A DNA stretch of 64,000 bases from Liolophura sinensis (taxonomy: Eukaryota > Mollusca > Polyplacophora > Chitonida > Chitonidae), in the NCBI RefSeq assembly GCF_032854445.1, contig NC_088300.1, positions 77,057,966-77,121,965 on the forward strand, read 5' to 3'. Each line of letters opens with the position of its first letter. The first letter of the stretch is position 1. The notes beneath the pieces are model-generated. The model made no database searches. It saw only the letters and a list, made by a program, of their open reading frames with translations, and was not told where the DNA came from. Made by a program: the position numbers and the translations under genes. Of this stretch, positions 14,256-25,812 are shown one piece after another.

Positions 14256-16192
14256 CAATGATTTAACACAATGAATCATCATCACGCCTTCCCTATTTTA
14301 GTAGCAAATCCAAAGCTTTTGCATTCTATGTGGAGTGCATTGTCAGCTACATGAAAAAGGACAATGGTATACAGTGTACCATGGGTATTCCTGTTTTCTC
14401 CACATTTAAACCTGAGTGACAATCATCTTTTAAGTGAAATGTTTTATGAGTGGAGTTTTACAAATCGCTAAATATTCTTTTTTACCTTATTCTGCTTACC
14501 ATGTTGCTAGAGAGTATGCACTTTGCTACTATTTAACTATTTACACAAACAGTTGGAACACATAGATATCACCTCACACACAAGGTGAAATACAGGCTAT
14601 GCACAACACTCAACATCAGCATTCAACCGTAACGCGTTCCTTTACTAAAACTCATAAAGGTTTTCAGGCTGAATATATGCCCTTAACAAACAAGGTCATA
14701 GTGACAGACAGGTGAATGTATGAATGGCAGAATGGTCCCAGGGAAGTACATGAGCATCACAGTAACTCTCGCCACATTAATGAAATCCTTGCCCCCACCA
14801 TTGCGAACAAATTAAAATGAGTTAACCCAGAGAACAGTTCAAGCTCACTGCAAATCATGCTGTAAAAAATTATTACTGTAATCATCCAAGCATGAAATAC
14901 AAATTTCCTTAATAACTTTATTGCCACCCACTTCCAATCAGTCAGCAAGAAAAAAGAACTGTTTTGTGTCTAATAAATTAAGGCAGACATGATGAGATAG
15001 ACTATTATTAAATTTGAATATTTTCAAGCTTTGTAAGTAATAAGAATTTGAAAAAGTATTATTTGAAGTTAGAAGTTACAAGTTCAAATTATAAATCGTA
15101 ACTTCAAACCAGAATTAAGTGGATGTATTCTTATTTGAAGTTATATACAGCACTGAGTGGAATGGCATAGTAAGATCACCACAAACTGACATTAAATTAT
15201 TTGCCTGAGCTTCGTGTGTATAAACACAAACCTTGTATATGGAGTTTCACACTACATGGTTACATTATCTTTAGGAGATCATCCTGGAATGGCTTTGGAT
15301 ACGTTTATTTGATCAGTGCCCTCATGAGATGCTATAAACTATTTTTTTCTCTACACTGGCAACTGGGCAGGCACAAACATTTTCACTTAGAGCCACAAGC
15401 ATTTCCATTTCAGGACTACAATTGTGACAGGCAACAAAAAGTACCATATGCTTTCCTCCAGTTACAAACTAGTTAATGATACTGTGGACCTTAACATAAC
15501 GACTGACAATTACAAAAGGGTTTAATGTTATTTATGTTCTTAGAGGGCAGTAAAAGGGAAACATCAAATTCCTGAAACTTCTAAACTAAATTCTGTTCAC
15601 TGCTGAATCAACATATTTGAATATGAGGACAACTAGTTACTCAGGTATTTTTCAGTCCAGTGCGAAAAGTAAAACTTTGGAGTCATGCACTGTAAACACT
15701 GACCTACAAACTATGGGGAAAAATGCAGCTCACTGTCAAGATGTGCTGGGTCAGACAAAAGTTGTCAGACCAGGTCAGGTGGTAACCAGTAATGTGCCAG
15801 TAGCAGCTCAGTAAGGCATCCATAAACCTACGAATAATATAATCACTGAAAAGCATACAGCTGACATCTTACTGTCATAAAACACAGTGCTTTCAGTAAG
15901 GATAGTTACACTCTCAAGCATAAAATCTACAACAATTACATGTATAACATATCCCTCCACATCTAATGATTTAGCCAGAATGATGATATGGTTTGGTTCC
16001 AACAAATATCACGCTGGATCAAGAAGACAAATAATACACAGCACGTGTCAAAGGTATGATTAAGATACCACTTGGTGCAATTTTTTTCTAAGCCGAGGAG
16101 GATCGGATTTGTGTACTCTGTTGGGGTAAACAACAACAACGGCGTCAAAATCATATGCACCTAACACCAATCCCAGGGTACACACCTACCGC

Positions 16193-16420
16193 TGAACGCC
16201 GGGTACCACTAGATTCCTTTCCTTTCTTGCCACCGAACCCCAGGTCACTGCCACATTAAAGAGCAACCTATGTTGCCACACCCAGATACAACTGTTCTAC
16301 AGCAGTTTTTCCAGAAATATCAAGACATTTCATAAATTTCAACTTGTCATCAATTCATCGTCTGTTTCCCAAGAAGTAATGGCGGTTGCAGACCAGCAAA
16401 TCCGCGGAAATGGCGAATAA
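16193..16420 (-). promoter_or_regulatory. Possible ARF6 noncoding first exon and promoter
   Basis: On the minus strand the sequence ttcagcg is followed by gtaggtgtgt, a good 5' splice site that would end an upstream noncoding exon at 16193. The stretch just upstream is richer in CpG than its surroundings. Gene orientation and the expected upstream exon (see the splice acceptor at 10209) fit, but there is no TATA box and no direct evidence of transcription. Confidence 0.25.
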
Positions 16421-18131
16421 AAATAGTCCCAAAGGTGATCGGTCTGAAATGGAAGTTATGACTTCTGATCGCGGGTGTATTTCATTAATCCATAGTCAGA
16501 AAGTCAGAAGCCTTAACCTGTTTTAGTTGGTATAAAAGCTCACAAAATACAGAAATGGTTACGACCCACATAACGCGCAGTAATATACGAAGTTCTTGGG
16601 CTGTGTGGGGATATCCGTGAACGGTGAGGTGGAATCTCTGATGTCATTCACGCCACTACTCGGGGCTCACTTGGGGGTACTACTACAACTCGTCACAATT
16701 AATTTGGCCGATAATCATGACATTGTGAACAATTCAAATTTAGGACCTGAATTTTGTCATATTTGTCGTATATAAGCTATGAGATGGCTAAATGCAGCTA
16801 ACTGCAAATTACTTAAATGATCACCAGAGATTTAAATCTCGGTACGATTTCAGTGTAGCCTTCTCTGCAGAAGGTATTTAAATTGTGTCGGTATGAATTC
16901 ACAAATTGAAATCCCCTGTGGAACTGAAAAATCTTGTTCTTGCCAAAAAAAAAATAGTGTACAGAAACAAATTCCCAGCTGATATAATAATAATCCCATG
17001 ATTAACCTACAGAGTATAATGGCTTCAGTTCGTCTTTGCACGGCAAGAGGCCGTAGGAGCCTTGTTGCAGGCCATACGAATTCTGTCACAAGACAATGCT
17101 CCACCATAAATGGGCACCCTAGGACCCCTCCAATTTTTCGGGAGGGAGTGAGTGTGATATACTTCAAGATCCCCCAACCCACATACACTAACGTGAATTT
17201 GAGAAAGTAAGAAAGTACTTAAAATGCTACATTCGGTAAAATTATCCGTCGATCAAAAAATTAAAATTGTCGATCTTTGACTTTAGGCTGTTATACATGT
17301 AGAATCCACCACAGGTCTAAATGGCTGAGAACTCTGAGAGTTTTGAGAACTGGCTGATGGCCTATTGCACTGATAGACTAACCTATTTGTATTGTCCTGG
17401 GGCAGGCCTACTTAGTTGCACCCCTTCCCCAACTCCCCCAACCAACGCGAACTTTCAACAACATTGTTTGTGTATCAATGGATATCTGGAATGTGTTAAA
17501 TATACATACATATACATTTACTATACGGTTACAGTAACAAGCCCATAATAATTAATAACCTTGTATACGTGCAGGCCATCTGTATATATTATATGACTTT
17601 CCACCAAAAAGGACAAATCTCACTTTCCGATCATCGGTCATTTTATTAACCAAAAATCGCCGAAAATTCGTCTATCTATAGCTACTTAAGAGGTCAGAAT
17701 TCCCGGGGCCCTGGTTGGCGGCCCTTGCATGGAGCAAAACTTCTCTGACCTGAATTGCAGACCTGCTCCTTTACCATCCTAAAATTACATGATCTAACAT
17801 GAGCCGAACAAGGTAAACTACATATTGCTACCTACTTAACATAAATGTAGCATGTACTGTATATTAACAATTAGGCTTATAAAATCAAAACTTAGCACAA
17901 TAAAAGCATTTTCTGCATGACGAATTTGGTTTCCATAGCCTAATAGGTATGGAAGCCGATTGAGGACACCTCACTATAGCTCAACCTTTCTCAGAATGCA
18001 GTGAGATATCGATCGAGACAGCGAAAAGTTCCCTATGGAGTTTAACAAATATCTGATAGATTTAACTTTAAAATCTGAGTAAATGCATAATTAATACCAT
18101 TATATCAGGATAGTTCAGCCTGACACGTCAT
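16421..18131. other. Spacer, no gene recognised
   Basis: Overlapping ORFs on both strands at 16850-17210 (112 and 70 codons) lack any motif, repeat or splice context I recognise and look random. Nothing else is seen. Confidence 0.4.
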
Positions 18132-20060
18132 TTGCAGGGGTGTAGGAAGCAAATGAAAAGTGGAAGGGGGACATTATCCCAACCGATGAGGCGAGGGTTC
18201 AGTAATGGCCGCCAAGGCTTACGCGCTCTTTCTGTAAGACCGTGGGATAAACCCCGGATGACTAGCGACGTTCCCTATAAACTAAGAGTTAGAAATAGAT
18301 GCTTTAGACGATCTAAATGTACCGATTCTGAACAACACAAGTTTTTGTGGTATTTGGCAAGGAGGGAAGCAAATCACGCGAAGCGTGAGGCACTGAAAAG
18401 GTATTCCCATTCACTGTAAACTTTCTAATCCGCAGTTATACGCAAAATCATATTGGTCAACAATGAAAACTGTTCTGGGAAATAAAGCTAAATCTCCACT
18501 ACCTCCAATGTTAGTAGACTGTAATATCTTATCCTCAGATACAGACAAAGTTTATATATTTTGTACATTTTTTAGTTCTCATTCTCAACGCCCTTTTCGT
18601 ATACCAGACTTACCCACCTTTTCGTTCATTATCGAATCCTGTATAGGCATCATCCAAATCACCGCGACAGAAGTTTTATGTTTACCTAAATCTTACCTAA
18701 GCATTAAAAAGGCTTCTGGCGTTGATGGGATTTCCAACTTTACGCTCAAATGTTCTGCTGATTGCACTGCCATATCTGTTGCTACTGTATTCAATTATTC
18801 CCTCAGTAGTGGCACTTCCCCGCCCCAATGGAAGCTGTCTCATGTAGCACCTGTTTGTGAAAAAGGGGAATCGAAACGAAATATCAAATTACAGACCAGT
18901 CTACCTACTTTTGTCTTTGTTTAAAATATTAGAAAATATCGTATATAAACGTATATATACGGATATTGTTTATCTAATAGTATTCTTAAACCTAACAATT
19001 CTGGTTTTAAACAGGGTGACTCCACTCTGTTTCAGTTGACCAAAATAGTACATAGCATTTATAAGGATCTAGAAAAGGGTAACGATTTATGACTCTTTTT
19101 TTTCGACGTGAGTAAAGCTTTGAAAAAGTCTGGCACGAGGGATTATTGTTTAAGCTCAGACAGATTGGGGTATACAGTCTGGTTCTGAGTTGGCATGAAC
19201 TCCATTTGATGGCCAGAAAAATAGAAGTTTGGGTTAATCGGTTAAGTTCTGCTTCTCAGTGTGTTTATTCTGCATGGTGTACCTTAGGGTTGACTTCTTG
19301 GACCGTTACTTTTTCTGTATTTGTAAATGATATCAATGTTGATATTAAATCCGAAACGAGTGTTTTTGCTGATGATACATCTTTGTATGAACCTATTGTA
19401 AATGTTGCTGACTCCCAAAATAAGTTAAATAGAGATTTAAAGCGGCTGGAGTTCTGGGCACATCAGTGGGTTGTTAATTTTAATGCTCTTAAGACCGTGT
19501 CTCTTCTTGTATCATTGAGGAATAATCCAGCTTACCTTAATCTGACAATTATTCTGTCTCATAAACATCTGGGTATAACACTTCAGCACAATGGCAAATG
19601 GGATATCTACTTCAGGGAACTAATATGTATAAGTAATATAAAATTATGCATGATGACTAGAGCTAAAAGGACATTAAGCAGAAAGTGTATGATTAATAGA
19701 TTTTGTAGTATAATTCGATCGGCCTTAGAATATGGCAATGTATTATTTGACAATTGCAGAATTACCTTGTCTCAAAAATTGGAAAATGTACAACAACGAG
19801 CTGCTCTGTTATGTACAGGGGGATTAAGACGAACACCATATGCGACATTAATGAATGAACTAAACTGGGAACTTCTACATGTTCGTCGAAAAATCAACAG
19901 AAATACTTCTCTTTTCAAAAATACTTAACAACTTAACCCCAAATTACCTTAAAGATCTTTTTACAAATAGAAATGACATAAATGCAAGGTATGCTTTGAG
20001 AAACAACCCAAATTTACGTCTATTCAATTGCCGTTTTTTCTCTTTTTCGTCGTCGTTTTA
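18132..20060 (+). pseudogene. Decayed non-LTR retrotransposon (reverse transcriptase ORF2)
   Basis: Several reading frames in sequence give one degenerate LINE ORF2. 18200-18419 gives the linker between endonuclease and RT (a PWDKP start, then basic RNRCFRRSK). 18463-18920 gives the RT fingers (KKASGVDGIS, then SGTSPPQWKLSHVAPV). 18857-19130 gives NYRPV, ILENIVYKRIY and, past a stop, FFDVSKA (RT motif A). 19146-19925 gives FADDTSLY (catalytic motif C, at about 19365) and HKHLGITL. 19879-20060 gives LFSKILNNLTPNYLKDLF. At least four frame changes and stops make it inactive, and the endonuclease domain is absent, as is usual for 5'-truncated copies. The motif set fits the Jockey/I/CR1 group; I cannot name the clade. 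Confidence 0.85.
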
Positions 20061-20061
20061 T

Positions 20062-20400
20062 GGTGTCCATGCACAGATCAATGATGTCATCTAGTGCCCT
20101 GGTATCCATGCACAGATCAATGATGTCATCTAGTGCCCTGGTATCCAAGCACAGATCAATGATGTCATCTAGTGTCCTGGTATCCATGCACAGATCAATG
20201 ATGTCATCTAGTGTCCTGGTATCCATGCACAGATCAATGGTGTCATCTAGTGTCCTGGTATCCATGCACAGATCAGTGATGTCATCAATTGTCCTAGTAT
20301 CCATGCACAGATCAATGATGTCATCTAGTGTCCTGGTATCCATGCACAGATCAATGATGTCATCTAGTGTCCTGGTATCCATGCACTCATCAATGATATC
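20062..20400. repeat. 39-bp minisatellite at the retrotransposon 3' end
   Basis: About 8.7 copies of a 39-bp unit (ggtatccatgcacagatcaa, then tgatgtcatctagtg and ccct or tcct) follow the decayed retrotransposon. Because 39 is a multiple of 3, both strands stay open: a 13-residue repeat peptide appears on each. These ORFs are artefacts of the period and not genes. Confidence 0.9.
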
Positions 20401-20673
20401 ATCCAACTTATTCGTCAGAAACGTACAATTAATTTACTGTTGAAAGGCTCAACAGACTTAGACCAAAGTGATAACGTATTATTCCTTAAGAACGTGCACA
20501 CTCACATGAACGCCACAGAGAGATTTAGAGAGAATTAATCTAGAAACGATTAACAGATAATTAAAAAGTGAAGCCTACATCCTTATTACTTTTACGTTTA
20601 CATTTAATTATTTACGAAAATAATAATGTGTATAAAGTATGTAATGCTGTGCTGTTAAATTCTTGAAATTGTA

Positions 20674-20711
20674 CAAGGTCACATGTGAACTAGTGCTCAA
20701 AAGAAAGTATA
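20674..20711 (+). repeat. Tc1 left terminal inverted repeat
   Basis: Its inner 24 bases (starting aactagtgctcaaaag, 20688-20711) are identical to the reverse complement of 22166-22189. The outer 14 or so bases match with a few changes and one indel. Confidence 0.85.
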
Positions 20712-20987
20712 AACCAAAACAAATACATAAAAATCGCGCAAAGTAAAAAATTGAGAAATTATCCATGATGAGCCCTATTACCCGTGTAAACGCCGATCCA
20801 TCCAGGGAACAAACTGGCCCAACAAAGCAAGATTTGCCTAAACTTGGCCCTTCCACGTGTAACACGACATGAACGTGCATTTTGGCGGTATAAATGAGTC
20901 GACGGGAAACGTTAGGAACACAGTCGTCAGAAAAACACCAGAGGTATGCCACGTTTGAGCCAAGTTGAGTGAAAGAGAGCTGTCGGT

Positions 20988-21935
20988 ATGGCCCAGCAAG
21001 GAGCGACCAACGCCGCCATTGCCAGAACCTTTGGTTGCACAAGAGCAACTATCGTCAGGCTTATGCAGCGACTCCGGCAGACAGGCGTTACATCCGACAG
21101 GCCTAGGAGCGGTCGACCACGCGTCACCACCCCCGCTGAAGATCGACACATCCGGACCATTCACCTCCGCAATCGGAACGTAACGGCAACGTCAACGGCG
21201 GCGACGGCACTAGGGCACACGATTAGTCGACACACAGTCTACCGTTGACTACGTCAACACGGTATTAGGGCACGTCGACCGTATTGTGGAGTTTATCTGA
21301 CGCCTCAAAATCAACGTCGTCGGCTGATATGGGCCAGGCGCGTTCTACGCTGGCAGAGGCGTGAATGGGCACGGGTAATGTTCTCCGACGAGAGCAGGTT
21401 TTGCGTGTACAAAAATGACGGTTGGGCTAGGGTATACAGGCGTGTAGGAGAACGTTTGGTGCCAAATTGCGTTCAGCAAGTTCGAGCGTTTGGAGGTGGT
21501 AGTGTGATGGTGTGGGGAGGCATCTGTGGCGATCTGAAGACGAGGCTGGTGGTGATTCATGGGAACCTCAATGCTCGCAGATACACGGATGAAGTTTTAC
21601 GACCGGTTGTAATGCCATTCATCCACCAACAGCAAAGAGGAATTTTGTACCAGCATGATAATGCAAGACCTCATACTTGCATTATCGCCAACATCGATCT
21701 CTTACCATGGCCGGCATGTTCACCCGACCTCAGTCCAATTGAGCACTTGTGGGGCCACCTGGGCAGACAAGTCAGAAGACTGCCAGTGCCACCTGTGACC
21801 GTTCAACAGCTGGAAGAGTGTCTCCAACAAGAATGGCAACGAATCACACCTAACGTCATTCGACGTCTGATGTCATCAATGCGTCGACGTGTTGTGGCCT
21901 GCATCAATGCCAGTGGAGGACACACTCGCTACTGA
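20988..21935 (+). pseudogene. Tc1/mariner transposase, broken by a stop codon and a short DDE spacer
   Basis: One frame of 316 codons runs from ATG 20988 to TGA 21935. Residues 1-60 form the helix-turn-helix DNA-binding part (NAAIARTFGCTRATIVRLMQ), followed by the GRPR hook (SGRPRVTT). An in-frame TGA at codon 87 (21246-21248) interrupts it, and the frame continues unchanged afterwards. DDE residues are Asp134 in FSDESRF, Asp224 in QHDNARPHT and Glu252 in SPDLSPIEHLW. Only 27 residues separate Asp224 from Glu252, against 34 in standard Tc1 transposases, which implies about 21 bp lost in frame just after DNARPHT. Other blocks (VMVWGGI, WARVYRRVGER) are well kept, so inactivation looks fairly recent. 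It probably cannot make active enzyme. Confidence 0.9.
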
Positions 21936-22165
21936 GCATGATTTGAATGACATTTCCAGAGGGAAAAATGCTTCATTTGAATTTTGCAAATGTGTAAATG
22001 TTCTGTTGACACCACATCTCTTTGACTGACCATCAAACCAAACCTTCACCATTTAATGAACTGTATGTATGGACGTTTCAGGTGAAATGGAATATTCTTA
22101 TGGAATTAAAAATAATTTCAAATATATTTCTTTCCGTTTTTATTTGATGTCTGATCAAACAGCTG

Positions 22166-22204
22166 TATACTTTCTTTTGAGCACTAGTTTATATGTGTGC
22201 CATG
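22166..22204 (-). repeat. Tc1 right terminal inverted repeat
   Basis: Reverse complement of the left repeat, with a 24-bp perfect inner core beginning tatactttcttttgagc and a diverged outer end. It is followed by TA at 22205-22206. Confidence 0.85.
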
Positions 22205-23080
22205 TACCTTTGTATTGTTTAAAGAGGAGTCCCACTTGTGGCCAACGGCTGTTGGGAATCCTCTATAAATAAACTGTACTCGCGTTTGAACGTGACAAAA
22301 TATCCGCCCTCAAGGATGTGATGAAGAAGGCCTATGCTGTACATTTTGGCACAAATTTAGTTTTCGGATTGCTTCCATTTTTTACATGTACATATCATTT
22401 ACTTCCTTTCCGTTTAAATACCGATATCATGAATAATTCTTTGTGAATTGTGAAATATTTACTCTAATAGCGTATGCGGATAAACTGAACAGTTGGGTCG
22501 TGGAGAGATGGTGGAGTCGTACACAGGCAATCGAACGACTGTCCCAGTCAATTATAGGCGAGGGTTCATGGGCTGCTCAGGTCCCCGAAGCCCCGAGATT
22601 CCAGACGTCCGGAGATATGCTCTAAATGCCTCTTCGACCAATTAAAGTAAATACAAACAGATGTACGAAGCCTTTAATTTTAACATATTGAAAATCTGTG
22701 CGCTAAGATGAAGATCTTCTGAACTCGGAGCTAGAAGCATTCACAAAATGGCAAAGGGAAATTCTTGTGTAGGGGGCACGGGTGGACACCGCCCCCTCCT
22801 CAAGCTTCCTACGCCACTCATTTGTATCATGTGTATCAAATTAATGGTTACTAAAATAATAGCTTTCAAACGATGAGTAAGCATAAGACCCATTTCAGAC
22901 AAGCATATGAAATAGGAAATGAAAACTAAAAACAGCAAAAACGATCACAATTATCTGTAGTAATTATCAAAGCCAGCGAGTGAAATGTTTGTGTTCCCCC
23001 TACAGAGCCTCGTTCCTATGCACTCGTATTTTACAAATTGTATATATTAACTAATGGTTTAGTAAATGTACGAGTTACCG
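22205..23080. other. Spacer between Tc1 element and FICD, no gene seen
   Basis: No motif-bearing ORF. At about 22766-22820 a GC-rich stretch contains, on the minus strand, ggcgtaggaagc and gagggggcgg, resembling sequence at 18136-18170 on the plus strand (see findings). Confidence 0.4.
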
Positions 23081-23143
23081 TGACGTCTGATTAACGTCAC
23101 TGTATCTTGCTCTGACAAGAAATTCCTATCAAGAACAGCCAAT
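23081..23143 (+). promoter_or_regulatory. Putative FICD promoter elements: paired TGACGT half-sites and CCAAT box
   Basis: TGACGT at 23081-23086 and its inverse ACGTCA at 23094-23099 lie 56-118 bp before the FICD ATG, with CCAAT at 23139-23143. TGACGT is the core of CRE, ATF6 and XBP1 sites. FICD is a stress-responsive ER gene in other animals, so a role in unfolded-protein-response control is plausible. This rests on motif matching alone; a complete ERSE (CCAAT-N9-CCACG) is not present. Confidence 0.35.
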
Positions 23144-23198
23144 CAAATGATGACAAATTCCCTCGTCAACTTTCACTTCCGGTTTTAATTTCAACACG

Positions 23199-25408
23199 AT
23201 GAGTGAATGTCTTCGGAAAATGTGTGCGGAAAGAAACATTTACAGTCATTATGGCTATTTAAAAATGAAGTATGGCGGTGTTAGGAGCAGTATGAACTCA
23301 CCAGCTCTGTTACTGTTTGTGTTTCTATCAGGGGCTTTGCTGACTTACCTAGTAACACTCGTGCCATGGGCAGAAATATTGGGAGGGAAACGTCAGGAAA
23401 TGACAGCCGGTGACAGAGGATACCACGAGACATCTGTCATGTTGCGGGGTAGACAACAACACCCTGTCAACTCAGGTAAACGGTATTGTTGACTGATAGA
23501 AACAGCACTACAGCAGTATATATATTGCTTTAATTGTCGTACGTAATTTGTTTGTCTATACAATATGATAATGTGTGGTTCAACTCTTGGATGTGCTTAG
23601 TCAGCGTTTTGACACCCATTAATAGATCGACAGGCCATATTGAAAATAGAAATAGATTAGCTCTCGTGTCGTATGCTGGTAGATGGAAAGGTATAGAGTG
23701 AAAGCTAACAGAATTGGTGACTTAGCTCTTATTCCTTTGCTAAACATTTCCCCCTCCACGCTATACATTCACTTGTCAAGAAATGCGCGAAATCAACGCA
23801 GGCTGGAGGTGAAGACGAGAGATTCTGCATAAAGTAAACTAATTGAAAGGTTTATACTAGGCTAGTTTGATCAATGATTAGCTCAGAGGGGTGTAAAGGG
23901 AAACTGCGAGCAGTCTCAAATACTGTAAATATACTGTGTATATCATATTTTAACATTACCATGTGAAATACCGATAATGTGGTGTCGAAACTAACTGTGG
24001 TGTTGTTACCCTGGGTTTCACATTGGCCAGTCCAAATCAGGCACCAGCTAACCTGTTATGGATGTTAACTGTCCTTACTATTTGGCCTATAGTCCTCCCA
24101 CAAAAACTAGGAAACTTTACACTTTACTGTGAACATGTAGGCCTATGCACTATGATTACCATGTTGTCAGGTTGTTTCTGATCTTCATAAAGTAGAATCC
24201 CAAGTAATCAGAAAGTTACACATAGGCAATTTCTAAATGATATCAAGCACTATGGTACGTTTAGTTTAATTCATTTGTTGAATCAGTGTTTATAGTGCAT
24301 GCCTCTTTTGTTTATTTCAGATTTGAAAGCAGAAGCCCTAGCAGCCTTGAATTTAGCCCTGGATATGCAGGCTCAGGGAAAGAAGGAGAAGGCATTGAAA
24401 TTATTTCAACATGCACTTGTTTTGGATCCTTCTCATGCAGATATTTTAATAGAATATGGTGAATTTTTAGAAAAGCATGAGCGCGATGTTTTAACTGCAG
24501 ATCATTTATACAGGAAAGCTCTAATTGTAAGCCCTGGTCACAGCCGTGCTCTGGCCAATAGGCAGAGGACCCAGCCTCTGGTGGAGGAAATTGACCAAAC
24601 CAAGTTTAACAGAATTGACAAGAAGAGAGACATGCTGTATAAGGTGCCAGGAAATCATCCGGGCCTAAGGAGAATGAAAAAAGAGGCATACTTCATGAAT
24701 ATATATCACAGTAATGCCATTGAAGGGAATACATTAACACTGGCCCAGACACGATCTATAATAGAGACGAAAATAGCAGTAGGTGGTAAGAGTCTTGTTG
24801 AACAGAATGAAGTGCTAGGACTGCATGCAGCTCTTTCGTATATCAACAGCACCCTAATACACAGAGTAGGAGAGATAACTCTGACTGATATTCTGGAAAT
24901 TCACAAGAGAGTTCTAGGATTTGTGGACCTGGAAGAGGCTGGAAGGTTCAGGACATCACAAGTGTACGTTGGTGATTACCAGCCCCCAGGCCCTCTGGAG
25001 CTGAATCATTTAATGGAGGAATTTATGGAATGGTTAAACTCTGACGAGGCTTTAAAACTTCATCCTATAGAGTACGCTGCATTGGCCCATTACAAACTTG
25101 TCATCATTCATCCATTTTTTGATGGCAATGGAAGGACTTCCAGACTTCTTATGAATCTCATTCTAATGCAGGCTGGATTCCCTGCTGTTACTATTCGTGT
25201 GGAAGACCGGCTACGATATTATGAAACCCTGAATATAGCCAATAATGGTGATGTTCGGCCATTTATAAGATTTATCGCAGAATGTGCAGAGACCATGCTG
25301 GATCAGTTCTTGTACTCCACTGTGGAGAATCCTAAGGAGAATTTTCCTCAGTTATCAAACAGTAATCGCTCTGGGGATAGGGTTATAACTATAGAAAGTT
25401 CTCCTTAG
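23199..25408 (+). CDS. FICD: FICD: ER protein adenylyltransferase (Fic domain, AMPylation of BiP)
   Basis: Exons 23199-23475 and 24321-25408 (phase 1 intron, gtaaac...ttcag) give 454 residues; human FICD has 458. Seen: a single membrane anchor at about 36-55 ([20 protein letters not shown]); two TPR repeats at about 95-164; inhibitory helix motif SNAIEGN with Ser223 and Glu227; an N-glycosylation sequon Asn268-Ser-Thr in YINSTL, where the human protein is also glycosylated; Fic catalytic loop HPFFDGNGR at 356-364 with His356. Known of the family: a type II ER membrane protein that AMPylates and de-AMPylates the chaperone BiP/HSPA5, with Glu227-type autoinhibition setting the direction. All key residues are present, so it should be functional. 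The first ATG was chosen because it precedes the anchor; Met8, Met23 and Met32 are in-frame alternatives. Confidence 0.96.
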
Positions 25409-25806
25409 CTTAGCCCATTTTTTTTCATGTTTTCTGTGTTGTTTTGAGATTAAATGTGTGAATCTGTGAATGAGTTTAATAGTGATATTAAAATGGTGCA
25501 ATACTGTGAGTAATATATGTCATCATATATGTTGATGACCATTGTTGTTTTGCCAAAATCAGAAGTAGGTAGAAAATGTGATACTGTAATATTGATGGTT
25601 GTTAAAAATCCATTGTTAAATCCTTCAGCTTGTTCTTCAGGTGACGAGTATTTTAAGAATTATTTGCCAGTTGTCAATGTAGGTTTTCACATTCACTTTG
25701 CATAGCTTATGATTTTGATTTCTTTTCTCATATATTCTCTAATTAACATTGTCATTAGAGTGTCCTTTTATTGCATAATTTATGATAAAACTATTGTCAT
25801 TGTCAC

Positions 25807-25812
25807 AATAAA
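25807..25812 (+). terminator. FICD polyadenylation signal (AATAAA)
   Basis: AATAAA lies about 400 nt after the FICD stop codon in an AT-rich 3' UTR, in cacaataaagtaaatg. It is the first canonical signal noticed after the stop. Confidence 0.55.

Larger units (their letters stand above)
10209..16192. other. ARF6 5' region, no coding exon seen
   Basis: Only short random ORFs and degraded SINE pieces (13846-13950, 14158-14255) are found. If the gtaggt donor at 16192 is used, this is the ARF6 5' UTR intron. No RNA gene or promoter is recognised. Confidence 0.4.
20674..22204 (+). mobile_element. Tc1/mariner-type DNA transposon, about 1.53 kb
   Basis: Terminal inverted repeats of about 38 bp at 20674-20711 and 22166-22204 share a perfect 24-bp core and flank a transposase ORF. 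TA dinucleotides at 20672-20673 and 22205-22206 fit the TA target-site duplication of the superfamily. A TATA-like box (tataaa) at 20889-20894 precedes the ORF by about 100 bp. Overall length is typical. The insertion lies beside the decayed LINE. Confidence 0.85.

Noticed and set aside
16850-17210. Overlapping 112- and 70-codon ORFs on opposite strands
   Set aside because: No motif, splice structure or codon pattern; treated as random open frames.
20020-20443. Overlapping 127- and 128-codon repeat ORFs on opposite strands
   Set aside because: Both derive from the 39-bp array; no independent coding signal.
20608-21164. Minus-strand ORFs of 77-146 codons over the Tc1 element
   Set aside because: They are antisense shadows of the transposase and inverted repeat.
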